A stretch of DNA of 64,000 bases from contig CAUEYX010000004.1 in assembly GCA_959022495.1 (NCBI GenBank), positions 124,001-188,000 of the forward strand. Reading direction: 5' to 3'. The notes under the pieces are model-generated. The model saw nothing but the letters and a program-made list of their open reading frames with translations. It was not told the origin of the DNA and made no database searches. Of this stretch, positions 1 to 8,312 are shown in pieces (the first letter of the stretch is position 1; every line of letters starts with the position of its first letter). This stretch comes from an uncultured Lachnospiraceae bacterium (GTDB lineage Bacteria > Bacillota > Clostridia > Lachnospirales > Lachnospiraceae). The position numbers and the translations under genes were made by a program.

Positions 1-1
1 A

Positions 2-610
2 GCGCTGGGGAAACGTGTTGTTAAGGCATTAGAATCCAGAAACATGGAGGCATATTACGCGGCTGCGAAAGAGGAGGCCGTACAGACAGCCCTGAAGCTG
101 ATCCCGGAGGGCAGCAGCGTGAATATGGGAGGGTCGATGTCTGTGAGAGAATCCGGCCTTCTGGAAGCGGTCTGTTCCGGCAATTATGAGTTCTATGACC
201 GGGATAAGGCGGCGACGCCCGAAGAGAAGCAGGAGATCGCGTTAAAGGCGTTTACCTGTGACTGGTATCTGGGAAGTGTGAACGCTATGAGTGAAGATGG
301 CGTGTTTATAAATATCGACGGAAACGCGAACCGAGTGGCGGCGTATGCTTTTGGACCTAAGAATGTGCTTCTGATTGTGGGAATGAACAAAATCGTAAAG
401 ACAGAGGAAGACGCAATGCACAGAGCGAGAAATGAGGCGGCTCCGATCAATACACAGCGGTTCGGCATTGAGACTCCCTGCGTAAAGAACGGGAGCTGTT
501 TTGACTGCAAAAGCCCGGACTGCATCTGCTGTCAGATCATGGTTACAAGGTTCAGCAGGATACCGGGGAGATTCAAAATTATCCTTGTTGATGAGAATCT
601 GGGATTCTAA
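2..610 (+). CDS. LUD-domain (DUF162) protein, 5' end outside window
   Basis: The product resembles LUD-domain proteins, the family of LutB/LutC lactate-utilisation proteins and many stand-alone clostridial homologues. The core is visible as a VNMGGSMSV strand, then FINIDGNANRVAAYAFGP and VLLIVGMNKIV, with a cysteine-rich end (CFDCKSPDCICC). An ATG lies at 44, but the frame is open to the first bases of the window and the residues before that ATG (ALGKRVVKALESRN) match the helix that normally precedes MEAYY in this family. I therefore treat the gene as truncated by the window edge. Stand-alone members have no firm biochemical role; a link to lactate oxidation is only by family. Confidence 0.8.
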   Translation, partial: ALGKRVVKALESRNMEAYYAAAKEEAVQTALKLIPEGSSVNMGGSMSVRESGLLEAVCSGNYEFYDRDKAATPEEKQEIALKAFTCDWYLGSVNAMSEDGVFINIDGNANRVAAYAFGPKNVLLIVGMNKIVKTEEDAMHRARNEAAPINTQRFGIETPCVKNGSCFDCKSPDCICCQIMVTRFSRIPGRFKIILVDENLGF

Positions 611-637
611 CTATAAAAGATAAGAGGAATAAGTGCA

Positions 638-2089
638 ATGGACAGAGAAGAGAAGAAGAGAACAGACGGCAGTACACAGAAGCGGCCGGTACATAGGAGA
701 ACCCGCAGACCGGAGGAGGAAACAGCGTCCCGGAAGCCGGAGGCAGGGACGCCGCGCAGGACGGATGGAACGGTGTCCCGGAAGTCAGAGACCGGAACGC
801 CGCGCAGAGCGGAAGGGACAGCGTCCCGGAAAGCGGAAGCCGGAGGAGCGCCGCGCAGAGCGGAAGGGACAGCGTCCCGGAAACCGGAAGCGGGAGGAGC
901 GCCGCGCAGGGCGGAAGGAACAGTATCCCGCAAACCGGGAACAGGAACACCGCGCAGAGTACAGGAAGGGATACCCCGCGCAGCAGACGGAAGCACCAAG
1001 CGCGGTTCGGAGGATAACGCTGCGCGTCCAGTCAGGAGTACGGCCGGGAAGAGAAGACCCAGTGCCGCGGCAGAAGAGCTGAGAAAAAATTCTGAAATTC
1101 GGAATGGAAGTGGAGGAGCGGAAGGGGCTTCCCAGAAGAAATTGGCAGGCGCGCAGGCAGAGAAATCCCGCAGGCCGGGTCAGCCGCGCCCGGAAGAGCG
1201 CTCACGCCAGCCGGAGAGAGCGGGACGGCCGTCTGAGAGGGCGCGCCAGACAGACAGGACACATCCGTCTGAGAAATCACGCCAGCCGGAGAGGGGACGT
1301 CAGCCGGGGCAGCAGCCCAGACGCGGAAACTCGAAGAAAAAGCAGCAGAAACGCGCCAGATTTAATGTAGTATCGAGCGTGGTGTTGATCGCCGCTGTCT
1401 GCGTGTTCGTATTTTCCTTGTATCAGCTTGTGGCCATGCTGGTGCCGTATTATTCCGGCGGGAAAATCTATGACGAGATCAAAGACCTCGCGATAACGGC
1501 CGATGAAGACGGAAGCGGGTTTAAAGTAGATTTTGATGCTCTCATGAAGGAAAATTCAGATACCGTGGCATGGATACGTTTCGATGAACCGTCGATTATT
1601 AATTATCCGGTGGTGAAGAGTTCGGATAATACGGAATATCTGACAAAAACATTTACTGCGAATGACAATAAACTGGGCGCGATTTTTGTGGACATGCGCA
1701 ACAGCAATGATTTTTCAGACAGGAACACATTTATTTACGGTCATCATCTGAATGTGGGCGGGGAGATGTTCTCCGAACTGCTTGAATATGACAGTGAGTC
1801 ATTCTGCAAGAAGCATCCCAATTTCTATATTTATACACCGGACGGAAAGGTACGGACGTACACCGTATTTTCAGCGGGGGTAGTAAAGGACACGGCGGAC
1901 AATTATAAGATTGAATACGCTTCGGACGCGGATTTTGAAGAATATATCAAGCTCTGTCAGGATTCTTCGAATTATGATGTTGACGTGGAAGTGAATGCCC
2001 AGTCCCAGATTGTGAGCCTTTCCACGTGTACAAACGTGCGGGATGATGAGCGCTTCCTCGTGCAGGGCGTACTTACTGCTACGGATTAA
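638..2089 (+). CDS. srtB: Class B sortase with long arginine-rich cytoplasmic tail
   Basis: This membrane transpeptidase cuts a sorting signal on exported proteins and links them to peptidoglycan. The protein has 483 residues: a basic low-complexity region (1-235), one membrane segment (about 243-266) and an extracellular sortase domain (about 280-483). The catalytic set is present: His369 in YGHHL, Cys464 in LSTCTN and Arg472 in DERFLVQG. Family members are usually about 220-300 residues, so the 240-residue cytoplasmic extension is unusual. It contains tandem 48/51-bp repeats. AGAGGAA about 10 bases before ATG 638 supports the start. The surface proteins in this window end in an AAKTGD-type signal rather than the NPxTN type expected for many SrtB enzymes, so they may not be its substrates. 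Confidence 0.9.
   Translation: MDREEKKRTDGSTQKRPVHRRTRRPEEETASRKPEAGTPRRTDGTVSRKSETGTPRRAEGTASRKAEAGGAPRRAEGTASRKPEAGGAPRRAEGTVSRKPGTGTPRRVQEGIPRAADGSTKRGSEDNAARPVRSTAGKRRPSAAAEELRKNSEIRNGSGGAEGASQKKLAGAQAEKSRRPGQPRPEERSRQPERAGRPSERARQTDRTHPSEKSRQPERGRQPGQQPRRGNSKKKQQKRARFNVVSSVVLIAAVCVFVFSLYQLVAMLVPYYSGGKIYDEIKDLAITADEDGSGFKVDFDALMKENSDTVAWIRFDEPSIINYPVVKSSDNTEYLTKTFTANDNKLGAIFVDMRNSNDFSDRNTFIYGHHLNVGGEMFSELLEYDSESFCKKHPNFYIYTPDGKVRTYTVFSAGVVKDTADNYKIEYASDADFEEYIKLCQDSSNYDVDVEVNAQSQIVSLSTCTNVRDDERFLVQGVLTATD
710..958 (+). repeat. 48/51-bp tandem repeats inside srtB tail
   Basis: Five degenerate direct repeats share the core CCGCGCAG at 752, 800, 851, 902 and 950, spaced 48, 51, 51 and 48 bases. 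All spacings are multiples of three. They encode a 16-17 residue unit of the type SRKPEAGGAPRRAEGT. The tract is rich in Arg, Pro, Gly and Glu and is predicted to be disordered. Confidence 0.8.
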
Positions 2090-2182
2090 TGCGGCACTCT
2101 GGCGCGGAATGCCAGACGGGCAGGACATGGGCAGCAGGAAGACCATCACAGAAGACTCAGCAAAGGAAAGGAACAGATCATA

Positions 2183-2371
2183 ATGGCAGACAGATTTGAT
2201 GTGGGGGACGTCATTACCATGAAAAAACCCCATCCCTGCGGGAGCAGAGAATGGGAGGTTCTGCGGGTCGGCGCGGACTTCCGGCTGAAATGCACAGGGT
2301 GCGGACACCAGATTATGGTTCCGCGCAGGCTGGTTGAAAAAAATACCAGAAATATCGTAAAAAAAGCTTGA
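2183..2371 (+). CDS. DUF951 family protein
   Basis: This 62-residue protein has the DUF951 pattern: an N-terminal FDVGDVITMKKPHPCGSREW segment, then FRLKCTGCGHQIMVPR. The HPCG and CTGC cysteines could bind a metal. The family is widespread in Firmicutes and is often found next to rpsF or near ychF and parB; its function is unknown. The purine-rich AAAGGAAAGGAA before ATG 2183 is the likely ribosome binding site. The rpsF promoter overlaps its 3' end. Confidence 0.85.
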   Translation: MADRFDVGDVITMKKPHPCGSREWEVLRVGADFRLKCTGCGHQIMVPRRLVEKNTRNIVKKA

Positions 2372-2396
2372 AACACCTGCTTTCTTATGGTATCAT
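2368..2396 (+). promoter_or_regulatory. Promoter of rpsF-ssb-rpsR
   Basis: TTGAAA (2368-2373) and TATCAT (2391-2396) are separated by 17 bases. The -35 box overlaps the stop codon of the DUF951 gene. A leader of roughly 95 bases would precede rpsF. Confidence 0.55.
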
Positions 2397-2451
2397 GAGT
2401 AACCGTGACATACTGTCGGAAACTATTTCGGCAAGTATCATAATTCCTTGT

Positions 2452-2470
2452 TCCCGGAGTAAAGCCGGGA
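2452..2470 (+). promoter_or_regulatory. Leader hairpin upstream of rpsF
   Basis: TCCCGG (2452-2457) pairs with CCGGGA (2465-2470) around an AGTAAAG loop, 28 bases before rpsF and just ahead of the AAGGAGG site. Many bacteria carry an autoregulatory S6:S18-binding leader at this position; whether this hairpin matches that motif is a guess from location and from the CCG-containing stem. Confidence 0.35.
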
Positions 2471-2498
2471 GCCAGAGACCATAAGGAGGTGCAAGAAC

Positions 2499-2786
2499 AT
2501 GAATAAGTATGAATTAGCTGTTGTTGTGAGCGCAAAACTCGAAGACGAAGCAAGAGCAGACGTAATCGAGAAAGTGAAAGCTCTGATCACACGTTTCGGC
2601 GGCAACGTGACAGACGTAGATGAGTGGGGCAAGAGAAGATTCGCTTACGAGATCCAGAAGATGACAGAAGGATATTACTACTTCGTACACTTCGAGGCTG
2701 ATGCTACAGTTCCGGGTGAAGTGGAACAGCGTATCCGCATTATGGACAACGTGCTCAGATATTTATGCGTGAAACAGGAAGCATAA
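2499..2786 (+). CDS. rpsF: 30S ribosomal protein bS6
   Basis: The 95-residue product is ribosomal protein bS6, which binds the central domain of 16S rRNA as a heterodimer with bS18. Recognisable stretches are NKYELAVVVSAKLEDE at the N terminus, WGKRRFAYEIQK in the middle and RIMDNVLRYL near the end. The length is normal. AAGGAGG lies 9 bases before ATG. It is the first gene of the conserved rpsF-ssb-rpsR operon; ssb begins 16 bases after its stop. Confidence 0.98.
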   Translation: MNKYELAVVVSAKLEDEARADVIEKVKALITRFGGNVTDVDEWGKRRFAYEIQKMTEGYYYFVHFEADATVPGEVEQRIRIMDNVLRYLCVKQEA

Positions 2787-2802
2787 GCGGAAAGAGGTAT
2801 AT

Positions 2803-3246
2803 ATGAATAAGGCAGTTTTAGTAGGAAGGTTGACGAGAGATCCTGAAGTCAGATATTCACAGGGTGAGAACGCAACGGCAGTGGCAAGATATACAGTTGC
2901 TGTTGACCGCAGGTTCAAGAGGGACGGAGAGCCGACAGCGGATTTTATTCCGTGTGTCGTATTCGGACGTTCCGCAGAGTTCGCGGAGAAATATTTCCGC
3001 CAGGGAATGCGGGTTTCTATTTCCGGCCGTATTCAGACCGGAAGCTACACGAATAAGGACGGTGTGAAGGTATATACAACGGAAGTGATCGTGGAGGAGC
3101 AGGAATTCGCGGAGAGCAGAGCTGAGAGCGAGGCAAACAGGTCTTCCTATCATCAGCCGGCTCCGGCACCGGCACCGAGCGCGCCGGCAGGCGACGGATT
3201 TATGAACATCCCTGATGGCATTGATGAGGAGCTGCCGTTCAATTGA
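2803..3246 (+). CDS. ssb: Single-stranded DNA-binding protein
   Basis: The protein coats single-stranded DNA in replication, recombination and repair. It has 147 residues: an OB fold (1-105; MNKAVLVGRLTRDPEVRY, FIPCVVFGRSAEF, GRIQTGSY), a Pro/Ala/Ser linker, and an acidic tip ending DEELPFN. The tip recruits partner proteins; here one extra Asn follows the usual terminal PF. It sits between rpsF and rpsR as in most Firmicutes. Confidence 0.97.
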   Translation: MNKAVLVGRLTRDPEVRYSQGENATAVARYTVAVDRRFKRDGEPTADFIPCVVFGRSAEFAEKYFRQGMRVSISGRIQTGSYTNKDGVKVYTTEVIVEEQEFAESRAESEANRSSYHQPAPAPAPSAPAGDGFMNIPDGIDEELPFN

Positions 3247-3283
3247 CCGGAAACACTTTCATTGTGAAGAAAGGAGAACCATC

Positions 3284-3550
3284 ATGGCTTACGAAAAGGG
3301 AAGCAGACCAGAGGGCGGCTTCAAGAGAAGAGGCCCGGCACGCAGAAGAAAAAAAGTGTGTGTATTCTGTGGTAAAGAGAATAACGAGATTGATTACAAG
3401 GACGTTGCGAAGCTGAAGAAATATGTTTCTGAGAGAGGCAAGATCCTCCCGAGAAGAATCACAGGAAACTGTGCGAAGCACCAGAGAGCGCTTACAGTAG
3501 CGATCAAGAGGGCAAGACATATTTCCCTGATGCCGTACGTTCAGGATTAA
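3284..3550 (+). CDS. rpsR: 30S ribosomal protein bS18
   Basis: The product is bS18, 88 residues from ATG 3284. This start is chosen because AAAGGAGA lies 8 bases upstream and the protein then begins MAYEKGSRPEGG. An in-frame ATG at 3215 lies inside ssb and would add residues foreign to the family. Core motifs are VCVFCGKENNEIDYKD, LPRRITGNCAKHQR and AIKRARHISLMPY. The paired cysteines indicate the zinc-binding type of bS18. It is the last gene of the operon. Confidence 0.97.
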   Translation: MAYEKGSRPEGGFKRRGPARRRKKVCVFCGKENNEIDYKDVAKLKKYVSERGKILPRRITGNCAKHQRALTVAIKRARHISLMPYVQD

Positions 3551-3581
3551 TGAAATTCGTTCATAACAATAAGTGAACAGA

Positions 3582-3625
3582 AAAGCCTTTAAGTACTGAA
3601 GATTCAGTAGTTAAGGGCTTTTTTG
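3582..3625 (+). terminator. Terminator of the rpsF operon
   Basis: AAGCCTTTAAGTACTGAA (3583-3600) pairs with the following TTCAGTAGTTAAGGGCTT with a very short loop, and a T6 run follows. Confidence 0.9.
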
Positions 3626-3741
3626 CTGTGATGGACAAAGCCCGATGGCCGCTGTCCCTTCTATATCGCTGGTCCGGATTGTACGCCAATTTTATCTGAA
3701 GTTTCAGAATTGGCAGACACTGTCTGACGAATTGTAAAGTA

Positions 3742-3805
3742 AAAAAAGTCCACCTGATGTTGTCAAGTCTCTGTATTCCTTGAAAAGAGCCCCGCGTGGT
3801 ATAGT
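3742..3805 (+). promoter_or_regulatory. Operator-promoter of the sugar importer operon
   Basis: The motif AAAAAAGTCCACCTGAT begins at 3742. A -10 box TATAGT lies at 3800-3805 and no good -35 box sits 17 bases before it, which suggests an activator-dependent promoter. Nearly the same motif, AAAAAAGTGCACCTGAT, occurs at 11593, again about 51 bases before a -10 box. The linked AraC-type response regulator is the natural candidate to bind both. Confidence 0.5.
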
Positions 3806-3851
3806 AAATACATCAGAAAACAACAAACAATGAACGGAGGTACAGAAGCTT

Positions 3852-5168
3852 ATGAGAAAGAGCAGAAAATTAGCGGCGGCATCCCTGGCAGCGTGCATGA
3901 GTGTGACACTGCTTGCGGGATGTTCCAATTCAGGAGGAGACGATACACAGAAAGACGGGAATGACAGCAGCGGGGCAAAAGAGATCACGCTGATGGCCTC
4001 CCAGAACTGGATCAAAGACGTTGACAATGAATTGTTTGATAAATTTGAGGAGGAGACGGGAATCGAAGTGCAGGTATCGCTTACACCGGACAATGAGTAC
4101 GCGACACTGCTCGGCACCACCCTTTCCGGAGGCAGCGACGCGGTGGACATGTTCATGTACGAGGCGGGAACCAAGATGATCTCGGATGGAATCCCGGAAG
4201 TTGCGGTGGATCTTTCAGATGAGCCGTGGGTTGACAATCTGGAACAGTGGGCCATCGACGCGAACACCGCGGACGGCAGCCTGGTCGGGTTCAGCACGTG
4301 GGGAGTTGATTACGAAGGAATTCTGTACAACAAGACGTACTTTGAGGAGAATAACCTGGAAGTGCCTACAACATGGGATGGATTCCTCGCTCTCTGTGAC
4401 CAGATCAAAGGCCTGGGGATCACCCCTCTCTATGAGCCGATCAACGGCACATGGCATACACAGTCCTGGCTCTATGGAATGGGACCAAGCATGAAGGCGG
4501 AGATGCCCGGATTTGCCGAGTATCTGAACGAGAGCGCTGACAATAAATTCGCCGATATCAGTTGTTTCAAGGATGGGATTACACAGCTTCAGGGACTCCT
4601 TTCCGCGCAGGATGGCGGCACGCCGAAATACTATACAAACGACGGTCAGGCAGAGGATTTCTACGGAAGCTACACGTCACTCCAGGGCAGAGAGACGGTC
4701 ATGATGTTTACATATTCCGCTTACGCGGCGGAGCTCGCGGCGAATGGATCAACGGATGAATGGGGCATGTTCCCATCACCGCTTCTTGACAACCAGACAG
4801 CCACATCCAACGGCGGCGGTGTGTCTAAATTCATCAACAAGAACAGCAAAAACATTGAAGAGTGTAAACAGTTGCTGGAGTTCCTTGCAGAGGATGAGAA
4901 TCTTGAAACCTACTATGGCGCGCGCACGGACCTAGTTACCTCCGCGTTTAAGGATGTAGAGAGTGTATCGGCAACGACAGCGACGACAGAGGTCCTTGAG
5001 CGGACAGCGGACGAACCGGTTGTAATGTTTACAAAGGATGTTCTGTACTGGGACCCGGATGTATATAAGTATCTTCAGGGGCTGGCGGAAGGAACGACTA
5101 CACCGGATGATCTGATCAGCAGTGTGGATGATTATCGGGCAACCATGTTTGAGACAGCAGCGGAATAA
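3852..5168 (+). CDS. Sugar ABC transporter substrate-binding lipoprotein
   Basis: This extracellular solute-binding lipoprotein (family 1, COG1653) delivers a carbohydrate to the permeases encoded downstream. The N terminus is a lipoprotein signal with lipobox LLAGC (Cys24), followed by a Ser/Gly/Asp linker. The mature part has the usual features of sugar binders: ITLMASQNW, VDMFMYEAG, VGFSTWGVDYEGILYNKTYF and WDGFLALCDQIKGLGITPL. The length (438 residues) is typical. The ligand cannot be read from sequence; the neighbouring fucosidases suggest an oligosaccharide from host glycans. GGAGG lies 11 bases before ATG 3852. Confidence 0.92.
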   Translation: MRKSRKLAAASLAACMSVTLLAGCSNSGGDDTQKDGNDSSGAKEITLMASQNWIKDVDNELFDKFEEETGIEVQVSLTPDNEYATLLGTTLSGGSDAVDMFMYEAGTKMISDGIPEVAVDLSDEPWVDNLEQWAIDANTADGSLVGFSTWGVDYEGILYNKTYFEENNLEVPTTWDGFLALCDQIKGLGITPLYEPINGTWHTQSWLYGMGPSMKAEMPGFAEYLNESADNKFADISCFKDGITQLQGLLSAQDGGTPKYYTNDGQAEDFYGSYTSLQGRETVMMFTYSAYAAELAANGSTDEWGMFPSPLLDNQTATSNGGGVSKFINKNSKNIEECKQLLEFLAEDENLETYYGARTDLVTSAFKDVESVSATTATTEVLERTADEPVVMFTKDVLYWDPDVYKYLQGLAEGTTTPDDLISSVDDYRATMFETAAE

Positions 5169-5176
5169 AAGGAACA

Positions 5177-5216
5177 AAATGGAATTGGGGTGGGACTTTT
5201 GTTCCACTCCATTTTT
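5177..5216 (+). promoter_or_regulatory. Intercistronic hairpin between binding protein and permease genes
   Basis: AAATGGA...GTGGGAC (5177-5196) pairs imperfectly with GTTCCACTCCATTT (5201-5214), and a short T run follows. Such hairpins in importer operons commonly stabilise or partly terminate the message so that the binding protein is made in excess over the permeases. Confidence 0.6.
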
Positions 5217-5231
5217 AGGAAGGACAACAGT

Positions 5232-6104
5232 ATGTGTAATAAAAAAATATATAAAACGTATTTTACATTTCCGGCGCTGTTCTTTTATATCCTCCTGTTT
5301 ATGATTCCCGTGATTCTGAATTTCGGATATTCATTTACAAACTGGAACGCAATAAAAATGACAGGAGAGACTGCCAAATTTATAGGGCTTGACAATTATA
5401 TTACTATATTTCAGGACCCGGAGCTGTTTCAGGTCATTATCCGTACGCTTCTTTTCGCGGCAGTCACAACAGTGTTTAAGAATGTAATCGGTTTTCTCCT
5501 CGCGCTGGCACTCAATGAGGGGCTGAGAACAAGAAATATTTTAAGGGCGGTTTTCTTTCTCCCGGCCATGCTCTCCCCGCTTATTATCGGACTGATTTTC
5601 GGCTCGATTTTTATGAAGGCAGGGTTTGCCAACCAGCTGCTTACAGCGATTGGGCTGGAGGAGATGGCAAAAGCGTGGCTGACGACGAAAAGCACGGCAC
5701 TTGGGACTACCATGTTTGTAGAAATATGGCGTCAGGTAGGATTTAACATGGTGATTTATCTGGCAGGGCTTCAGCTGATCGATAAGACCTACTATGAGGC
5801 GGCAGCAGTGGACGGAGCCAGTAAGCTGCAGCAGCTGCGGTATATTACGCTGCCGAGGATTCTTCCCTCCCTGATTATCAACCTCCTTCTGGCTCTTTCG
5901 CAGGGGCTGAAAGCATTTGACATTGTTTTTGTACTGACAGGCGGAGGTCCAAATGGGGCGACAGAGCTGATCAATACGCTTGTGTTTGACCAGTTTGGCA
6001 AGAAACTGTATGGGATGTCTTCCGCGTACGGCGTGATCCTGTTTATCATTACCGCGATTGCCGGGCTGCTTGTATTAAGGCTGCGTGACAACAGCGATGA
6101 TTAA
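5232..6104 (+). CDS. Carbohydrate ABC transporter permease (MalF/UgpA type)
   Basis: This is one of the two membrane subunits of the importer (COG1175), 290 residues with about six membrane segments. The EAA loop that docks the ATPase is visible as YYEAAAVDGASKLQQLRYITLP. I chose ATG 5232 (MCNKKIYKTYF) because AGGAAGG lies 8 bases before it; an in-frame GTG at 5190 sits inside the intercistronic hairpin. No ATPase gene lies in this operon. Confidence 0.93.
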   Translation: MCNKKIYKTYFTFPALFFYILLFMIPVILNFGYSFTNWNAIKMTGETAKFIGLDNYITIFQDPELFQVIIRTLLFAAVTTVFKNVIGFLLALALNEGLRTRNILRAVFFLPAMLSPLIIGLIFGSIFMKAGFANQLLTAIGLEEMAKAWLTTKSTALGTTMFVEIWRQVGFNMVIYLAGLQLIDKTYYEAAAVDGASKLQQLRYITLPRILPSLIINLLLALSQGLKAFDIVFVLTGGGPNGATELINTLVFDQFGKKLYGMSSAYGVILFIITAIAGLLVLRLRDNSDD

Positions 6105-6119
6105 AGGAGAGGAAGAGAG

Positions 6120-6947
6120 ATGAGAACAAAAAAACAGAAAGTCCAGATGACGGTGAGAGGAATTTTCTTCTGGGGTTTGTCGCTGATCGTGATCGTTCCT
6201 TTTCTGATCGTGGTCTTTAACGCGTTCAAGACGCAGCCGGAAGCAATCAATATGGAACTGTCACTTCCCAATGAGTGGCATTTTGAGAACTTTAAAACAG
6301 TGTGGGAGGACGGAAATATCCTGCAGGCGTTGAAAAACAGCCTGATCCTGAGCGTGAGCGCGGTGGTGATTACGGTTGTATGCTCGTCACTGTGCGCGTA
6401 TGTGATCAGCAGGAACCGTACCCGGTTTAACCGGCTGATTTATGTGTTCTTTGCCATGGGGCTGATGGTTCCGGTAAGTAATGTCACAATCGTAAAAGTT
6501 CTGAGAGTGCTCAATTTATATAATACTCTGACCGGAACGATTCTTGTATGTGTCGCGCTGATCATGCCTCTGAGCGTGTTCCTCTATTACGGGTTCATAT
6601 CGGGAATACCGAAAGAGCTGGATGAAGCGGCAATCGTGGACGGCGCCGGGGCGGTGAGGATATTTGTCCAGGTGATCTTCCCGCTGCTCAAGCCCGCGAC
6701 AGTGACCGTGATTATGATTAATTTCCTGAATGTATGGAATGACTTTCAGATCCCCCTGTATACGCTCCCGGACCCCGATAAGGCGGTAATTGTACAGAAA
6801 GTATATAATTTCTTCGGAACATATACGGCGAGCTGGAATCTGGTAAGTGTTACAATTATATATGCGATCCTGCCGATCCTGGTTGTTTACCTGTTTGGGC
6901 AGAAATATATTATCAGCGGCATGACAGCCGGTTCAGTGAAAGGATGA
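6120..6947 (+). CDS. Carbohydrate ABC transporter permease (MalG/UgpE type)
   Basis: This is the second membrane subunit (COG0395), 275 residues and about six membrane segments. The EAA loop reads ELDEAAIVDGAGAVRIF, and the family segment FLNVWNDFQIPLYTL lies near the C terminus. AAAGGAGAGGAAG precedes ATG, 15 bases after the first permease. It would pair with that permease and an MsmX-type ATPase. Confidence 0.94.
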   Translation: MRTKKQKVQMTVRGIFFWGLSLIVIVPFLIVVFNAFKTQPEAINMELSLPNEWHFENFKTVWEDGNILQALKNSLILSVSAVVITVVCSSLCAYVISRNRTRFNRLIYVFFAMGLMVPVSNVTIVKVLRVLNLYNTLTGTILVCVALIMPLSVFLYYGFISGIPKELDEAAIVDGAGAVRIFVQVIFPLLKPATVTVIMINFLNVWNDFQIPLYTLPDPDKAVIVQKVYNFFGTYTASWNLVSVTIIYAILPILVVYLFGQKYIISGMTAGSVKG

Positions 6948-6956
6948 TTTAGAATT

Positions 6957-8219
6957 ATGGTAAAAGCGGTATTAATAGGGGCGGGACAGCGCGGCGCCCA
7001 GGTGTATGCTGAATACGCGCTGAAATATCCCAATGATTTAAAGATTGTGGCGGTGGCGGAACCGGATGAAGAGCGCCGCGCAGCGACGGCAGAGAAGCAC
7101 CATATTGACAGCAGCCTTGTTTTCAGTGACTGGAGAGATCTGCTGAAAGCCGGAAAAATCGGGGACTGCGCAATGGTGTGCACCCAGGACCGGTATCATG
7201 TGGAACCGGTAAAAGAAGCGCTGAAACTGGGATATCATGTGATGTGTGAAAAACCCATGTCTCCTGACGCGAAAGAGTGCATTGAAATGGGGAAATATGC
7301 AGAGCGGTATCACAAAACACTGACCATCTGCCATGTGCTGAGATATTCGCCCTTTTATACAAAGCTCAAAGAAGTCGTGGACTCCCGGGTGATCGGAGAT
7401 CTTGTATCCATACAGCATATTGAATGCGTGGGATACTGGCATCAGGCGCACAGCTTTGTGCGGGGAAACTGGAGAAATTCAAAAGAATCCAGTCCCATGA
7501 TCCTTCAGAAGTCGTGCCATGATATGGATATTCTGGCATGGCTGATCGGAAAACGGTGTACCGCGGTCTCGTCTTTCGGATCGCTGAAGCATTTCAAAGA
7601 GAGTGAGGCCCCGGAAGGAGCGGGGCATAACTGTCTTCTGGACTGCAGGGTGGAGGATGCATGCCCTTACAGCGCGAAGAAGATTTACTGTGAGGATGAG
7701 GAGTGGTACTCTGACACGATTCGGAAAGTTGTGGCTCTGGAAGGGACACAGGAGGCGCTGAAAGACGCCCTTCAGAAGGGCCCTTACGGAAGATGTGTCT
7801 ACCGGTGCGACAACGATGTGGTGGATCATCAGGTCGTGAATCTTCAGTATGAGGACGGCGTTACCGTGAGCTTCACAATGTGCGCGTTTACATACGAGGG
7901 AAGTCGCATTATGAATCTTATGGGCACAAAAGGACAGATCGTATGTGATATGGAGAGAAATGAGATTGAGGTCAGGGATTTCCTGACAGGGAACAAAACA
8001 TATCACATAGTAAAAGTGGGGGATTCCGGTCACAGCGGAAGTGACGACCGCTTCATGAAAGGATTTTTGAAAACCGTGGAAACGGACGGGCAGTATACCC
8101 TTTCCAGCGCGGCTGTATCCGTGGACAGCCATCTGACCGCCCTGGCGGCGGAAGAGTCCAGGCTCACCGGGAAGACGGTCTATATGGATGAGTTCCGCAG
8201 AAAAGCGGCTGGGGAATAA
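6957..8219 (+). CDS. Gfo/Idh/MocA family oxidoreductase
   Basis: This is an NAD(P)-dependent sugar dehydrogenase-type enzyme of 420 residues. The N-terminal Rossmann fold shows VLIGAGQRGAQVYAEYA, and the family signature lysine lies in MCEKPMSPD. The C-terminal alpha/beta domain contains KSCHDMDILAWLIG, with the HDxD segment typical of the family. It starts 9 bases after the permease and probably acts on the imported sugar. The substrate is unknown. A cysteine-rich insertion (CLLDCRVEDACPYSAKKIYC) is seen in a subset of clostridial members. Confidence 0.9.
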   Translation: MVKAVLIGAGQRGAQVYAEYALKYPNDLKIVAVAEPDEERRAATAEKHHIDSSLVFSDWRDLLKAGKIGDCAMVCTQDRYHVEPVKEALKLGYHVMCEKPMSPDAKECIEMGKYAERYHKTLTICHVLRYSPFYTKLKEVVDSRVIGDLVSIQHIECVGYWHQAHSFVRGNWRNSKESSPMILQKSCHDMDILAWLIGKRCTAVSSFGSLKHFKESEAPEGAGHNCLLDCRVEDACPYSAKKIYCEDEEWYSDTIRKVVALEGTQEALKDALQKGPYGRCVYRCDNDVVDHQVVNLQYEDGVTVSFTMCAFTYEGSRIMNLMGTKGQIVCDMERNEIEVRDFLTGNKTYHIVKVGDSGHSGSDDRFMKGFLKTVETDGQYTLSSAAVSVDSHLTALAAEESRLTGKTVYMDEFRRKAAGE

Positions 8220-8312
8220 AATCAACCATCACAAAAATGGAAAAAATGATATAATAATTGTACTTCTATAATTGACCAGCAGAGTGGTGGCTGCGGACAG
8301 GAGAATTCAATT

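Noticed and set aside
638..2089. Sortase B as the anchor enzyme for the four large surface proteins
   Set aside because: Their AAKTGD-type signals differ from typical SrtB signals, and the sortase is not in their operons; another sortase elsewhere is as likely.
5190..5231. GTG start for the first permease
   Set aside because: It lies inside the intercistronic hairpin and would place residues before the natural N terminus; ATG 5232 has a good ribosome binding site.
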